Shown here: positions 1 through 9,809 of the stretch, one piece after another
Layout: every line of letters begins with the position of its first letter
How positions within the stretch are numbered: position 1 is the stretch's first letter
Origin: Myxococcales bacterium
GTDB taxonomy: Bacteria; Myxococcota_A; Polyangia; Polyangiales; Polyangiaceae
Direction: 5' to 3'
Length of the DNA: 61,746 nt
NCBI GenBank assembly: GCA_009692485.1
Contig: SHZB01000002.1
Coordinates: forward strand, 1 to 61,746
Program-made: the position numbers and the translations under genes
The notes under the pieces: model-generated
What the model was told of the DNA's origin: nothing
Database searches by the model: none
What the model saw: the letters and a program-made list of their open reading frames with translations, nothing else

Positions 1-441
1 CGCGTGGTGCAGGCCGCGAAGAATCTGGGCCATGACCTCTACCGCGTCGGAGGTCGCGAGCTTGCCGACCTCCACGAGATGTGAGCCGAGATCTTCCCCG
101 TGCATGAGCTCCATGACGATGTACGGAAGGCCGGCGTCCGTCGTCCCCGCGTCGAAGATCTGCACGATGTTCGCGCTCTCGACCGCCGACGCCGCGAGCG
201 CCTCTCGCTGAAAACGAAGCACCGCGTCGGGGCGTATCGCGAGGGCGTGTGCGATGCACTTCAGCGCGACCCGTTTGTCGATGACCGTGTTGACGGCCTC
301 GTAGACACAGCCCATGCCGCCGCGACCGAGGATGCGGACGATCTGGTACTTATCGATGCGCTGACCGACCAGGCTCGCCGCGCGAAACGCCGCGTCGTCG
401 TCCGCGTTGCTCAGGTCATCGGTGGGTGCCGGGTCCGCCAT
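1..441 (-). CDS. Ser/Thr protein kinase, N-terminal part (cut by left edge)
   Basis: The gene reads out of the left edge on the minus strand, so only the first 147 codons are present. A short acidic N-terminus leads into a Hanks-type kinase domain at about residue 30. The glycine loop GRGGMGCVY, the ATP-binding lysine in VALK and a hinge-like YIVMELM are visible; the catalytic HRD and DFG motifs lie outside the window. The ATG start follows a purine run (GGGGGA). This is the first of five such kinases here. By family knowledge it phosphorylates Ser/Thr of unknown targets. Whether it has a membrane anchor or sensor domain cannot be seen. Confidence 0.9.
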   Translation of the reverse strand, partial: MADPAPTDDLSNADDDAAFRAASLVGQRIDKYQIVRILGRGGMGCVYEAVNTVIDKRVALKCIAHALAIRPDAVLRFQREALAASAVESANIVQIFDAGTTDAGLPYIVMELMHGEDLGSHLVEVGKLATSDAVEVMAQILRGLHHA

Positions 442-491
442 GCTCAATCCCCCGCGAATCATGGCCTAGATCGGGGCCGCGACGGAAGCTT

Positions 492-575
492 GGTGTCACG
501 CCCGGTTTCACGGGTGGTGTCACGCCCGGTTGCACGGGTGGTGTCACGTCCGGTGTCACGTCGTGTCACGTCGGC
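492..575. repeat. 24-bp tandem repeat, about 3 copies, partly degenerate
   Basis: Units starting GGTGTCACG begin at 492, 516 and 540; the last breaks down into shorter GTGTCACGTC pieces. The array fills the space between the glutaredoxin stop and the kinase start, both on the minus strand. Each unit can pair CCCG with CGGG. No ORF is convincing here. Confidence 0.75.
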
Positions 576-582
576 ATCGCCG

Positions 583-882
583 TCAGGTCTCAACAGCCGG
601 GTCGCCCTCGGCTGGTGCGACCGCGAGCAGCGCATCGAGCTTGCCGTCATTATCGAGGCTCGCGATGTCGGAGAAGCCGCCGAGGGGACTGCCGTTGACG
701 AACACTTGCGGCACCGTGCGCTGGCCCGAAACCTCGGCGAGCCAGGCGCGGAGATCTTCGCGATCACCCACATCGACCTCCTCGAAGTGCGCGCCTTTCT
801 TTTCGAGCAGCCGCTTCGCCATCGTGCAGTAGGGGCAGTAGCTCGTGGTGTAGATGTCGACTTTGGCGAGGGGCGCGCTCAC
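583..882 (-). CDS. Glutaredoxin (CPYC type)
   Basis: A 99-residue thiol-disulfide oxidoreductase of the GrxC type. The dithiol active site CPYC is at residues 16-19, the cis-proline motif TVPQVF at about 56-61, and the glycine pair GG at 68-69, all typical of the family. It would reduce protein disulfides or glutathione mixed disulfides in the cytoplasm. The GTG start was chosen because the fold begins directly with VDIYTTSYCPYC and a TATCGT hexamer sits 6 nt upstream, suggesting a leaderless message. It is divergent from clpB and co-oriented with the kinase fragment. Confidence 0.93.
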   Translation of the reverse strand: MSAPLAKVDIYTTSYCPYCTMAKRLLEKKGAHFEEVDVGDREDLRAWLAEVSGQRTVPQVFVNGSPLGGFSDIASLDNDGKLDALLAVAPAEGDPAVET

Positions 883-888
883 GCCGGC

Positions 889-894
889 ACGATA
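889..894 (-). promoter_or_regulatory. Candidate -10 box of a leaderless promoter for glutaredoxin
   Basis: TATCGT read on the minus strand, followed by 6 nt and the GTG start. No Shine-Dalgarno is present. Matches the TANNNT pattern seen before many genes here. Confidence 0.45.
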
Positions 895-995
895 GCGCAC
901 GCCACCGGGTCCGCGGCTCCGAAGTAGTGCGAGGAATCGATGACTCGACCGGCGGACGCGCCGAGCTTCGCGCCGATCTTCGGCCGATCTTCGGT

Positions 996-1015
996 CTCGA
1001 TGGAAATGAATCGAG
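996..1015. promoter_or_regulatory. Diverged copy of the CCTCGATTC/GAATCGAGG palindrome upstream of clpB
   Basis: CTCGAT (996-1001) pairs with ATCGAG (1010-1015), and the right arm GAATCGAG is followed by CGACTAG. The perfect copies at 17033-17054 and 51739-51760 are followed by CRCTA in the same relation. It ends just before the predicted clpB -10 box, so it could be an operator. The left arm is shorter than in the perfect copies. Confidence 0.4.
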
Positions 1016-1019
1016 CGAC

Positions 1020-1025
1020 TAGTCT
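1020..1025 (+). promoter_or_regulatory. Candidate -10 box of a leaderless promoter for clpB
   Basis: TAGTCT, then 8 nt, then the ATG. No Shine-Dalgarno in the 8-nt gap, so transcription would start at or next to the start codon. Confidence 0.45.
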
Positions 1026-1033
1026 GCGCGGCC

Positions 1034-3685
1034 ATGGCAGGGGAAGACGAAGGCGTCATTCGGCTCGAAAAATTCACCGCGGACGCGAAGCAGCTGGTCG
1101 CGGGCGCGCAGCAGCTTGCGGACGAGCGCCAACACGGCGAGGTGATCCCGATCCACCTCTTGGCGCGCGCGGTCGAGCGAAGCCCCGGATTTTGCGCGGT
1201 TTTGAAGGCCGCCGGCGCCGCTCCCGACGGTGTCCGCGAGCTTTGTGATCGCGCGCTCGGCAAGTTGGCGCGAGGTGCCGCGGTCGCGTACGTCAGCCCG
1301 CGCTTCGTCGATTTGCTCGACCGGGCCGCGCGTGAGGCGAGTCGCGATCGCGTAGAGCAGGTGGGGACAGCACAGCTCCTGCACGCGCTGGCGCAAGAGA
1401 TCCGCGGGCCCGTCGGCGAAATCTTCGCGCACTACGGCATCGGTCCTGGCGGCTTTCGCGATCACATTGGCGCGCTCGAAACCGCGCCGAAGCTCGGCAC
1501 CGCAGGCAGCTCGGCCGCGTTCGCCGGGTCAGCCGCAGCCGGCGGGAACGCAGCCGGCCGGAACGCAGCCGACAGCTTGTTTCTGCGCGATCTCGTCGCC
1601 GATGCCCGTGCCGATCGCTTCGACCCGGTGATCGGCCGCGATGCCGAGCTACGCCGTCTCTTGCAGATCCTCGAGCGGCGCACGAAGAACCACCCGCTGG
1701 TCATCGGCGAACCGGGTGTCGGCAAGACGACGGTCGTTCGGGCGCTTGCGCGGCGGATCGCGAGTGGTGACGTGCCGACGCGCCTGGCAGCTGCGCGCCT
1801 CTTCGAGCTGGATACGGGCGCACTCGTCGCGGGCGCGAAGTTGCGCGGCGAGATCGAGCAGCGGCTCAAGGTCGTGACTGACCGGCTCGCCGAGGACGAC
1901 GCGGCCGAGAGCATCCTCGTCGTCGAAGATCTGCACACGCTTTTCGGCACGGGGATCACGGGCTCGGGCGTGGGCGAGCTGCTCAAGCCGCTGCTCAGCC
2001 GGGGCGAGCTGCGCGTGATCGCGACGACGACGACGGACGGTGTCCAGAAGATCGACGAGCGCGACTCGGCGATTTTGCGGCGCTTCGCGAGCTTCGTGAT
2101 CGAGCCGCCAAGCGTCGAGTTTGCACAGTCCATCTTGCGCGGGATCGCGACACGCTATGAGCAGCATCATCAGGTCGGCATCTCCGAGGGCGCGATCCGC
2201 ACGGCCGTGGTGCTGGCGAAGCGGTATCTCGGCGACCGCGCGCTCCCCGACTCGGCGGTCGACTTGCTCGATGAGACGGCGTCGCGAAAGCGTGTGGAGG
2301 TAGATGGCGTTCCCGCGGAGATGGACGCGGCGATGCGCCGGCTCGAGTCGCTCGAGACGCAGCTCGCGGGCCTCGCCGACGATGACACGAAGCTCGGTCG
2401 CGAGATGCGCGGCACGCTCGAGGTAGAGGCCGCAGAGCTTCGACCGCGGGTCACGGAAATGCGCGGAAAACGCGATGCGCGGCGCAGTGTGGTCGGCGTG
2501 GTCGTGGCGCTGAAGGCCGAGCTCGCAGCGGCGGAGAAGGCGCGCGATGATGCGCGGGAACAGAAGAATTTTGCGCGCGTCGGCGAGCTCGAGCACGTCA
2601 CCATTCCCGAGCTGAAGAAGCGACTCGAGGCGGCCCAGGCAGCGGCGCTGGTTGCGGGCGTTGGCACCGCTGAGCCGGCGCTCGTGACCGAGGCCGACGT
2701 CGCCGCGACGGTCAACGAGTGGACCGGGATCCCCGTGGCGAAGATGCTCGAGGGCGAGGCGGAGAAGCTGCTCAAGATGGAGGCGCGGCTCGCCGAGCGC
2801 GTGATGGGCCAAGCCGAGGCGGTGATGGCGGTGGCGCGGGCGGTGCGGCGCGGGCGCGTCGGTCTGCGCGATCCGGGCAAGCCGATCGGGAGCTTCCTCT
2901 TTCTCGGCCCGAGCGGTGTTGGCAAGACCCACCTCGCGAAGGCGCTCGCGGAATTTCTCTTCGACGACGAGAACGCGATGACCCGCCTCGACATGAGCGA
3001 GTTCATGGAGAAGCACATGGCGCAGCGCCTCATCGGTTCGCCTCCCGGCTATGCCGACAGCGAGCAGGGCGGGCAATTGACCGAGGCCATCCGGCGACGG
3101 CCCTTCAGCGTGTTGCTCTTCGACGAGGTCGAGAAGGCGCACGGCGATGTGTTCAACCTCATGCTGCAGGTGCTCGATGACGGCCGGCTCACGGATGGCC
3201 GCGGTCGCACGGCGGACTTCTCGAACACCGTCGTCATCATGACTTCGAACATCGGCAGCGGGCGCATCCTCGAGACGGAGCCGAAGGTGCTCGAGACTCC
3301 CGATGGCCGCGACGCGCTGCGGGACATCGTGATGGACGAGGTCAGCAAGTTCTTTCGGCCCGAGTTCATCAACCGCATCGACGAGGTCGTCGTCTTCAAG
3401 GCGCTCGACAAGAAGGATCTCAGCGGCATCGCCGACATCGAGCTCAAGAAGCTCGGACGCATGCTGCGCGAGCGTGAGATCCAGCTGAAGGTCAGCGACG
3501 CTGCCAAGGCCCAGCTCGTGGAGCTTGGCTATGAGCCGGCGCTCGGTGCGCGTCCGCTCAAGCGCGCCATCATGCGCGAGATCCAGAACCCGCTCGCGCA
3601 GGCGATCCTCGCGGACGGCGCGCTGGCGACCGGGACCATCGCCGTTGATTTCGAGGGCGGAAAGCTCACCTTCACGCGCGTGTGA
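1034..3685 (+). CDS. clpB: ClpB-family AAA+ ATPase, divergent in key loops
   Basis: An 883-residue Hsp100-type protein (E. coli ClpB has 857). In order: Clp N-domain (about 10-150), an Ala/Gly linker with AAGRNAAD, AAA1 with Walker A GEPGVGKT (about 226), a charged coiled middle domain (about 430-550), and AAA2 with Walker A GPSGVGKT and Walker B LLFDEVEKAH. ClpB disaggregates proteins with DnaK/DnaJ by threading chains through its pore. Three usually fixed places differ: the AAA1 pore loop reads GAKLRGE (Leu for the threading Tyr), AAA1 Walker B reads VVEDLHT (Glu-Asp order swapped), and the AAA2 pore loop reads PGYADSEQGG instead of GYVG. The Arg finger region LRRF is intact. It could be a second, specialised ClpB paralogue. 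Confidence 0.85.
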   Translation: MAGEDEGVIRLEKFTADAKQLVAGAQQLADERQHGEVIPIHLLARAVERSPGFCAVLKAAGAAPDGVRELCDRALGKLARGAAVAYVSPRFVDLLDRAAREASRDRVEQVGTAQLLHALAQEIRGPVGEIFAHYGIGPGGFRDHIGALETAPKLGTAGSSAAFAGSAAAGGNAAGRNAADSLFLRDLVADARADRFDPVIGRDAELRRLLQILERRTKNHPLVIGEPGVGKTTVVRALARRIASGDVPTRLAAARLFELDTGALVAGAKLRGEIEQRLKVVTDRLAEDDAAESILVVEDLHTLFGTGITGSGVGELLKPLLSRGELRVIATTTTDGVQKIDERDSAILRRFASFVIEPPSVEFAQSILRGIATRYEQHHQVGISEGAIRTAVVLAKRYLGDRALPDSAVDLLDETASRKRVEVDGVPAEMDAAMRRLESLETQLAGLADDDTKLGREMRGTLEVEAAELRPRVTEMRGKRDARRSVVGVVVALKAELAAAEKARDDAREQKNFARVGELEHVTIPELKKRLEAAQAAALVAGVGTAEPALVTEADVAATVNEWTGIPVAKMLEGEAEKLLKMEARLAERVMGQAEAVMAVARAVRRGRVGLRDPGKPIGSFLFLGPSGVGKTHLAKALAEFLFDDENAMTRLDMSEFMEKHMAQRLIGSPPGYADSEQGGQLTEAIRRRPFSVLLFDEVEKAHGDVFNLMLQVLDDGRLTDGRGRTADFSNTVVIMTSNIGSGRILETEPKVLETPDGRDALRDIVMDEVSKFFRPEFINRIDEVVVFKALDKKDLSGIADIELKKLGRMLREREIQLKVSDAAKAQLVELGYEPALGARPLKRAIMREIQNPLAQAILADGALATGTIAVDFEGGKLTFTRV

Positions 3686-3694
3686 CCAGCGCGC

Positions 3695-3722
3695 TTGCCA
3701 AGGAAGAAGTTTTCCGTATACT
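3695..3722 (+). promoter_or_regulatory. Sigma70-type promoter for rplU-rpmA
   Basis: TTGCCA (3695-3700), a 16-bp spacer, then TATACT (3717-3722); one and one mismatches to TTGACA/TATAAT. It lies just past the clpB stop and leaves a leader of about 27 nt carrying the Shine-Dalgarno GGAAGGAG (3741-3748). Confidence 0.65.
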
Positions 3723-3755
3723 CCCGCGTCCCGGTTCGGCCGGAAGGAGTTAGCG

Positions 3756-4067
3756 ATGTACGCGGTCATCAAGACGGGCGGTAAGCAGTATCGGGTCTCC
3801 GAGGGAGATCTGCTGCACGTAGAGAAACTTGGCGGCGGCCCCGGCGACGCGATCACGTTCGCCGAGGTGTTGCTCGTCGGCGGCGGCGATGCGGTCAAGG
3901 TCGGCCGTCCGATGGTGCCGGGCGCTCACGTGAGCGCGCAGATCGTCGCGCAAGAGAAGGACGAGAAGATCATCGTCTTCAAGTTCCGCCGCCGGAAGAA
4001 CTACCGCCGTAAGCAAGGCCATCGGCAGAAGTTCACGGCCGTCAAGATCACGGGCATCACGGTCTGA
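3756..4067 (+). CDS. rplU: 50S ribosomal protein L21
   Basis: 103 residues, the normal length for bL21. The N-terminus [14 protein letters not shown] and the basic C-terminal segment with [15 protein letters not shown] and TAVKI are family signatures. L21 binds 23S rRNA in the large subunit. The ATG is set by the strong Shine-Dalgarno GGAAGGAG 7 nt upstream. rpmA follows after 10 bp, the usual rplU-rpmA order; the obg gene that often follows is absent. Confidence 0.98.
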   Translation: MYAVIKTGGKQYRVSEGDLLHVEKLGGGPGDAITFAEVLLVGGGDAVKVGRPMVPGAHVSAQIVAQEKDEKIIVFKFRRRKNYRRKQGHRQKFTAVKITGITV

Positions 4068-4077
4068 GGAGAGAGAA

Positions 4078-4332
4078 ATGGCTCACAAAAAAGGTGGCGG
4101 CTCTTCCCGCAACGGTCGTGATTCGAAGGCGCAATACCGGGGCGTGAAGGCCCACGACGGTGAGGTCGTTCCCGCGGGCAGCGTGCTCGTGCGTCAAGTC
4201 GGCGCTACCTTCGCCGCCGGAAAAAACGTTGGCTGCGGCCGCGATTTTACGCTGTTCGCGCTCATCGACGGCCGCGTGAAGTACCACTGGCAGACGCGCG
4301 TCAAGCGCCAGATCTCCGTCTTGCCGGGCTGA
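4078..4332 (+). CDS. rpmA: 50S ribosomal protein L27
   Basis: 84 residues, standard for bL27. It starts [16 protein letters not shown] without the extra cleaved N-terminal extension of some Gram-positives; this flexible tail reaches the peptidyl-transferase centre. The motif GSVLVRQ is conserved. GAGGAGAG before the ATG is the Shine-Dalgarno. Cotranscribed with rplU. Its stop codon is followed within a few bases by a tandem repeat array rather than a T-tailed terminator. Confidence 0.98.
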   Translation: MAHKKGGGSSRNGRDSKAQYRGVKAHDGEVVPAGSVLVRQVGATFAAGKNVGCGRDFTLFALIDGRVKYHWQTRVKRQISVLPG

Positions 4333-4338
4333 GTTCTA

Positions 4339-4411
4339 CTCGCGCGTCGCCGAGCTTCTCGCGCGTCGCCGAGCTTCTCGCGCGTCGCCGAGCTTCTCGC
4401 GCGTCGCCGAC
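4339..4411. repeat. 19-bp tandem array (about 4 copies) between convergent stop codons
   Basis: Units beginning CTCGCGCGTCG start at 4339, 4358, 4377 and 4396. The array exactly fills the space between the rpmA stop and the stop of the convergent kinase gene. Each unit can fold CTCG against CGAG. There is no T-tract. It may act as a bidirectional terminator or mRNA end, which is inference. Confidence 0.85.
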
Positions 4412-4412
4412 C

Positions 4413-5774
<1,362 letters not shown>

Positions 5775-5782
5775 GTTAACGA

Positions 5783-5788
5783 ATCCTA
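5783..5788 (-). promoter_or_regulatory. Candidate -10 box of a leaderless promoter for the kinase at 4413
   Basis: TAGGAT on the minus strand, 8 nt before the GTG start, with no Shine-Dalgarno between. Confidence 0.45.
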
Positions 5789-5833
5789 CTCTTCATCGCA
5801 TGAGCCGCAGTCATCGCATCAGCCCCAGTGACC

Positions 5834-5855
5834 CCTCGATTCGAATAGGTCGAGG
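5834..5855. repeat. Diverged relative of the CCTCGATTC palindrome
   Basis: CCTCGA and TCGAGG are separated by 10 nt (TTCGAATAGG). It shares the left arm CCTCGATTC with the perfect copies elsewhere but has lost right-arm symmetry. It lies upstream of the kinase start in the spacer behind the PBP gene. Confidence 0.4.
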
Positions 5856-5959
5856 TACGAGGCGCGGGCTCCCCGGTATTCTGTGAGCGAGCACCCCCGG
5901 TCGCGCTCGCGACCCCAATTCGGTCGCCAGCGGGGCGCGCATTATACTCGGCTGTCCCG

Positions 5960-6000
5960 TCAATGCAACGCCGTGAGGTCAATGCAACGACCCTCAGGTC
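5960..6000. repeat. Short direct repeat downstream of the PBP gene
   Basis: GTCAATGCAACG occurs twice about 20 bp apart, running up to the PBP stop codon. The rest of the spacer between the PBP stop and the kinase start holds the diverged palindrome and no gene. Confidence 0.6.
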
Positions 6001-8477
6001 GGGTCAGCGTTCGGCGTCGGCTCTGAGGGACCGGGCGCGGGTGCGTCGGTCTCGCCGGGGGCCTCGGGTGCGCCATCGGGGAGGGCCTCGGGTGCGCCAT
6101 CGGGGAGGGCCTCGGATGCGCCATCGGGCAGTGCCTCGGATGCGCCTTCGGGCAGTGCCTCGGGTGCGCCTTCGGGCAATGCCTCGGGTGCGCCTTCGGG
6201 CAATGCCTCGGCGCTCGCGTCTGGGGCGGGCGCGACCTCGCGTGGCTCCGTGCCGGAGAGAAAGAGCTCCGGCCTCGCGTCTTCTTGTGCTTCGCGCGCG
6301 AGGAGGCCCGTCATCGGATCGATCGCGATCTCGACGATGCCCTTCGGCCGCACGAAGCCGCGCGCGGGGCGGCGACGATGTGCGGCGCGCATGAAGTCGA
6401 TCCAAGCGGGCAGCGCGGTCACGGCGCCTTGTTCATTGGCTCCGAGCGGCGCGCCGTCGTCGAAGCCGGTCCACACCACACATGCGACGTGCGCCGAATA
6501 GCCGGCAAACCACGCATCGCGGGCGTCGTTGCTCGTCCCCGTCTTGCCCGCGACCGCGAAACCGAGGCTGCGTGCGCTGCGGCCCGTGCCCTTTTCAATC
6601 ACCGAAGTGAGCAGGCTGGTGAGCAGAAATGCCTCCGCCTCGCCGATTGCTCGGTGCTGCGCCGGCGGTGCGGGCAGGGGCACGTCCTCGCCGCCGGGAC
6701 CGACGATGCGCGTAACGAGGACGGGCGCGCGCCGCATGCCACCGCTCGCGAAGGTCGCATACGCCTCGGCCAACTCTCGCGGCGTGACCTCGTACGCACC
6801 GAGCGCCAAGGACGCCGTGGGCTTCATCGCCGATTCGAGCCCGACGGTGCGCGCCCACGCGATGACGTTGTCCGCGCCGACCTCCGCGAGCGCGAAGTTT
6901 GCCGCCTCGTTGACACTGCGAGCGAGCGCGTCGCGCACCAGGAGCGGAGGCTTCTGCTCGGCGTCCGGCGGTCGCTTCGTGGCGAGCGGCTCGGCGAGCG
7001 GGATGATCGTCGCAGCCGTCAGCTTGCGAGACGCGACTCCGTAACCGAACACGAAGGGCTTGAAGGTCGAGCCCGGCTGTCGGTGCGCGGACGTCGCGCG
7101 ATCGAGGCCACCCTGCACGCCCTCGTAGCTGCCAATGAGCGCCAGGATTTCGCCGTTCGCGACGTCGATGGCGACGAGCGCCGACTGCGGACCAAGCTCG
7201 AGTCGGTACTCGTGCGGCACGCCGCTCTCGTCGACGCCGCGCTCGTGCACCGCGCTCACCCGCACGACCGAGCCCTCCTCGGCGAAGGCGCTCGGCTTGA
7301 GGCGGGCCGGGTTGTAGCGCAGCTGGTCGGCGAGCCGCACCTTGCCGAGGACCGTGCCGACTTGAACCGACAGCGTGCCGTTCACGTCGCTCGCGCCCTC
7401 GAACACGCCGCGATAAACGCCGTGGCTCTTCGCGCTGGGCGTGCCCGCGAAGGGCGGTGCGCCGCCTCGCTGTTTTTTGATCGGAGCGACCGCTCGATGC
7501 CGCTCGCCGAAGCGATCGAGGTTGTGCCGAACCGCCGCGCGCGCCGCAGCTTGCAGCTCCGGATCGACGGTGGTCGTGACGGTGAAGCCCCCCTTCTGAG
7601 CTGCCGGCCCGACGAGCCTCTCCAGCATGCGCTCGACCTCGTCGACGACCTCCGGAGCGAGGCCCGCGAGCCCGACGGCAGCTGGCGCGAGTCGGATGGG
7701 CTCGGCCTTCGCGGACTCGCATGCGGCGCGATCCATGAATCCCTTGAGCGCGACCTGCTCGAGGATCGCGTCACGTCGTCCGGTCGCACGCTCGACGTTC
7801 GTGCGCGGCGAATAATATTTGGGACCCTTCGGCACGCCAGCCAGCAACGCAGCCTCCGCGAGCGAGAGCGACGCGACGCCCTTGCCGAAGAAGTAGCGGC
7901 TTGCCTCTTCGACGCCGTAGCGACCGTGCCCAAAATAGATGTGGTTCAGATAGAGCTCGAGGATCTGGTCCTTGTCGAGCTGTTGCTCGATGCGACGCGC
8001 GAGGAGCAGCTCACGTGCCTTTCGCTCGAAGGTGCGCTCGCTCGAGAGCAACACGTTCTTGACGACTTGTTGCGTGATCGTGCTGCCGCCTTGACGCGCC
8101 TCCGCGTGCCGGAGATTGACGAAGAGCGCGCGCAGCATGCCGAAATAATCGAGACCCCGGTGGCGATAAAAATCGGCGTCTTCGGCGGCGAGAACCGCGA
8201 ATCGGAGCGCGTCCGGGATCTGCTCGATGCGAACGACGGTGCGCCGCTCGACGAACAGCTCTGCCAAGACGGTCCCGTCTCGCGCGAGGACGCGGGTGAC
8301 CTGCTCGGGTTGGTAATTTCCAAGCTCAGCCGTGGATGGCAGACCCTTTTCGTAGTGTTCGAGCAGCGCGGCGAGCGCGAAAGAACCAACGCCGATCGCC
8401 GCGAGCACCGTGATCGCGAGGCGCCGCGCCCACGTTCGCCAGTTGCCCCGGGCTCGGCGGGCGTTCGCGTGCTTCAT
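5994..8477 (-). CDS. Class A penicillin-binding protein (PBP1A-type)
   Basis: 827 residues; a bifunctional peptidoglycan glycosyltransferase/DD-transpeptidase at the inner membrane. One membrane helix (about 19-42), then a GT51 domain (about 65-235) with catalytic EDADFYRHRG and GGSTITQQ, an intervening OB-like region (about 330-430), and a transpeptidase domain with the nucleophile motif STFK, the second motif SVN and the KTGT motif. The C-terminus carries six to seven repeats of EALPEGAP/SEALPDGA (24-bp DNA units, 6059-6207), giving an acidic flexible periplasmic tail not common to the family. It sits between two kinase genes on the same strand, so regulation by phosphorylation is possible but unproven. 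Confidence 0.97.
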   Translation of the reverse strand: MKHANARRARGNWRTWARRLAITVLAAIGVGSFALAALLEHYEKGLPSTAELGNYQPEQVTRVLARDGTVLAELFVERRTVVRIEQIPDALRFAVLAAEDADFYRHRGLDYFGMLRALFVNLRHAEARQGGSTITQQVVKNVLLSSERTFERKARELLLARRIEQQLDKDQILELYLNHIYFGHGRYGVEEASRYFFGKGVASLSLAEAALLAGVPKGPKYYSPRTNVERATGRRDAILEQVALKGFMDRAACESAKAEPIRLAPAAVGLAGLAPEVVDEVERMLERLVGPAAQKGGFTVTTTVDPELQAAARAAVRHNLDRFGERHRAVAPIKKQRGGAPPFAGTPSAKSHGVYRGVFEGASDVNGTLSVQVGTVLGKVRLADQLRYNPARLKPSAFAEEGSVVRVSAVHERGVDESGVPHEYRLELGPQSALVAIDVANGEILALIGSYEGVQGGLDRATSAHRQPGSTFKPFVFGYGVASRKLTAATIIPLAEPLATKRPPDAEQKPPLLVRDALARSVNEAANFALAEVGADNVIAWARTVGLESAMKPTASLALGAYEVTPRELAEAYATFASGGMRRAPVLVTRIVGPGGEDVPLPAPPAQHRAIGEAEAFLLTSLLTSVIEKGTGRSARSLGFAVAGKTGTSNDARDAWFAGYSAHVACVVWTGFDDGAPLGANEQGAVTALPAWIDFMRAAHRRRPARGFVRPKGIVEIAIDPMTGLLAREAQEDARPELFLSGTEPREVAPAPDASAEALPEGAPEALPEGAPEALPEGASEALPDGASEALPDGAPEALPDGAPEAPGETDAPAPGPSEPTPNADPT

Positions 8478-8510
8478 GATGGCCGGCCCAGAAAGCTCGT
8501 AAGAGACGCC

Positions 8511-8565
8511 CTCTCAAAGAAGCACGCGCACAGAAGCTCGCTCAGAGAAGCTCGCTCAGAGAAGT
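8511..8565. repeat. 14-bp tandem repeat upstream of the PBP gene
   Basis: AGAAGCTCGCTCAG recurs directly, with degenerate copies, from the region behind the PBP start into the 3' end of the kinase gene at 8556. No gene is seen in the 78-bp spacer. Confidence 0.65.
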
Positions 8566-9758
8566 TTTAACGCGAGAACGGCGAGGAGCATTCCGGTCAG
8601 CACGGAGACGGTCGCGACCACTACGATCGTGCTGTTAATTCGCTGTCGGGGTGGGCGCGACACCGGCGCATCGAGGAAGGTCGGTGCCTCGCCCAATGGC
8701 TCGGCCGGTTGGGCAGTGTCGTGAGCGGCTGGCTGCGCCTCGCGGGCCCCTGGCTTTGCCTCGCGGGCCCCTGGCTTTGCCTCGCGGGCCCCTGGCTTTG
8801 CCTCGCGGGCGGAGTCGGGAGAGACCGCGAGCGCGAGCGGTTGGCTCGCGTAGTTCATCGGCGGCCACTCCTGGATGAAGCTCTGCGGCGCGAAGGGCCT
8901 CAGCGCCTCGGCGAGCTCGGCCGTCGACTGGTAGCGAAGGCTGCGGTCCTTGGCCATGGCACGGTCGATCACGTCGCCGAGCCCAGGCGGAAAGGTCTTG
9001 TCCGCGAGGCGCTGATCGAGCGGGATCGGCTGCGTCATGACGTGAAGCTGGATGTATTCCATCGACGAGCGCGCATCGAAAGGGAGCTTGCCCGTGAGCG
9101 TCTCGTAGAGGATCACGGCGAGCGAGTAGATGTCGCTGCGGCGATCGAGGATTTGACCCTGCGCTTGCTCTGGCGACATGAACTCGGGAGTGCCGAACAC
9201 CATTCCTTCTTGCGTCAGCATGATCGAGCCCGGGCGCATCTCGCGTTCTGTCACCTTGGCGAGCCCGAAATCGAGGACTTTGGCGTAATCCGTGAGGCCT
9301 GCGCCGTTCGTCAGAAAAATATTCTCGGGCTTGAGATCGCGGTGCACGATCCCTTGCTGGTGCGCCTCCTCGAGGGCGCCGCAGACCTGAATCAAGATCG
9401 GAATGGCGCGCTCGACCGGGAACGGCCCGTCGCGACGCACCATCTGATTGAGATTCTTGCCATCGAGATATTCCATCACGATGTACAGCTCGCCCTCGTC
9501 GAGCTCGCCGTAGAGCAGCACCTTCACCGTGTTTGGGTGCGTGAGGTGACTCATCGCGCGCGCCTCGCGACGAAAGCGAGCCACGAGGTCCGAGCGGTCC
9601 TTCAGCTTCGCGTGGAGGATCTTGACCGCCACCATGCGGTTCATGTCGGGCTGCAGCGCCTTGTAGACGGCGCCCATCCCGCCGGTCCCGATTTTCTGCA
9701 GGATCCTGAACTGACCGTGAAGAAACTCACGGCCAATGTACGGGTCCTTCGGGCGCAT
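8556..9758 (-). CDS. Ser/Thr protein kinase with C-terminal membrane anchor
   Basis: 400 residues from the ATG at 9758. The kinase domain occupies about 10-270: GTGGMGAVY, VAVKIL, HRDLKPENIF, DFGLAK, GTPEFMSPEQ. After it come about four 7-residue repeats EAKPGAR (21-bp units, 8740-8812), a Pro-rich stretch and one membrane helix ending at the last residue (ALKLL), so essentially nothing lies outside the membrane. An in-frame ATG at 9779 would add MVRSRNS; 9758 is preferred because TACGGT lies 11 nt upstream of it and would be inside the coding region of the longer form. Divergent from pgeF. Confidence 0.93.
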   Translation of the reverse strand: MRPKDPYIGREFLHGQFRILQKIGTGGMGAVYKALQPDMNRMVAVKILHAKLKDRSDLVARFRREARAMSHLTHPNTVKVLLYGELDEGELYIVMEYLDGKNLNQMVRRDGPFPVERAIPILIQVCGALEEAHQQGIVHRDLKPENIFLTNGAGLTDYAKVLDFGLAKVTEREMRPGSIMLTQEGMVFGTPEFMSPEQAQGQILDRRSDIYSLAVILYETLTGKLPFDARSSMEYIQLHVMTQPIPLDQRLADKTFPPGLGDVIDRAMAKDRSLRYQSTAELAEALRPFAPQSFIQEWPPMNYASQPLALAVSPDSAREAKPGAREAKPGAREAKPGAREAQPAAHDTAQPAEPLGEAPTFLDAPVSRPPRQRINSTIVVVATVSVLTGMLLAVLALKLL

Positions 9759-9769
9759 CGAGTTGCGCG

Positions 9770-9775
9770 ACCGTA
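9770..9775 (-). promoter_or_regulatory. Candidate -10 box for the kinase at 8556
   Basis: TACGGT on the minus strand, 11 nt before the preferred ATG at 9758. Confidence 0.35.
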
Positions 9776-9809
9776 CCATGCGCGCTCCGGTGGTGGCACT
9801 CTTGCGCGT

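Noticed and set aside
1649-3898. Very long antisense open frame opposite clpB
   Set aside because: Typical high-G+C shadow of the true gene; rich in Arg and His and without any family motif. The same holds for long antisense frames opposite the PBP and PIG-N-like genes.
5834-5855. GATTCGAAT resembling a tRNA T-loop
   Set aside because: No acceptor, D or anticodon stems around it; it fits the diverged palindrome family better.
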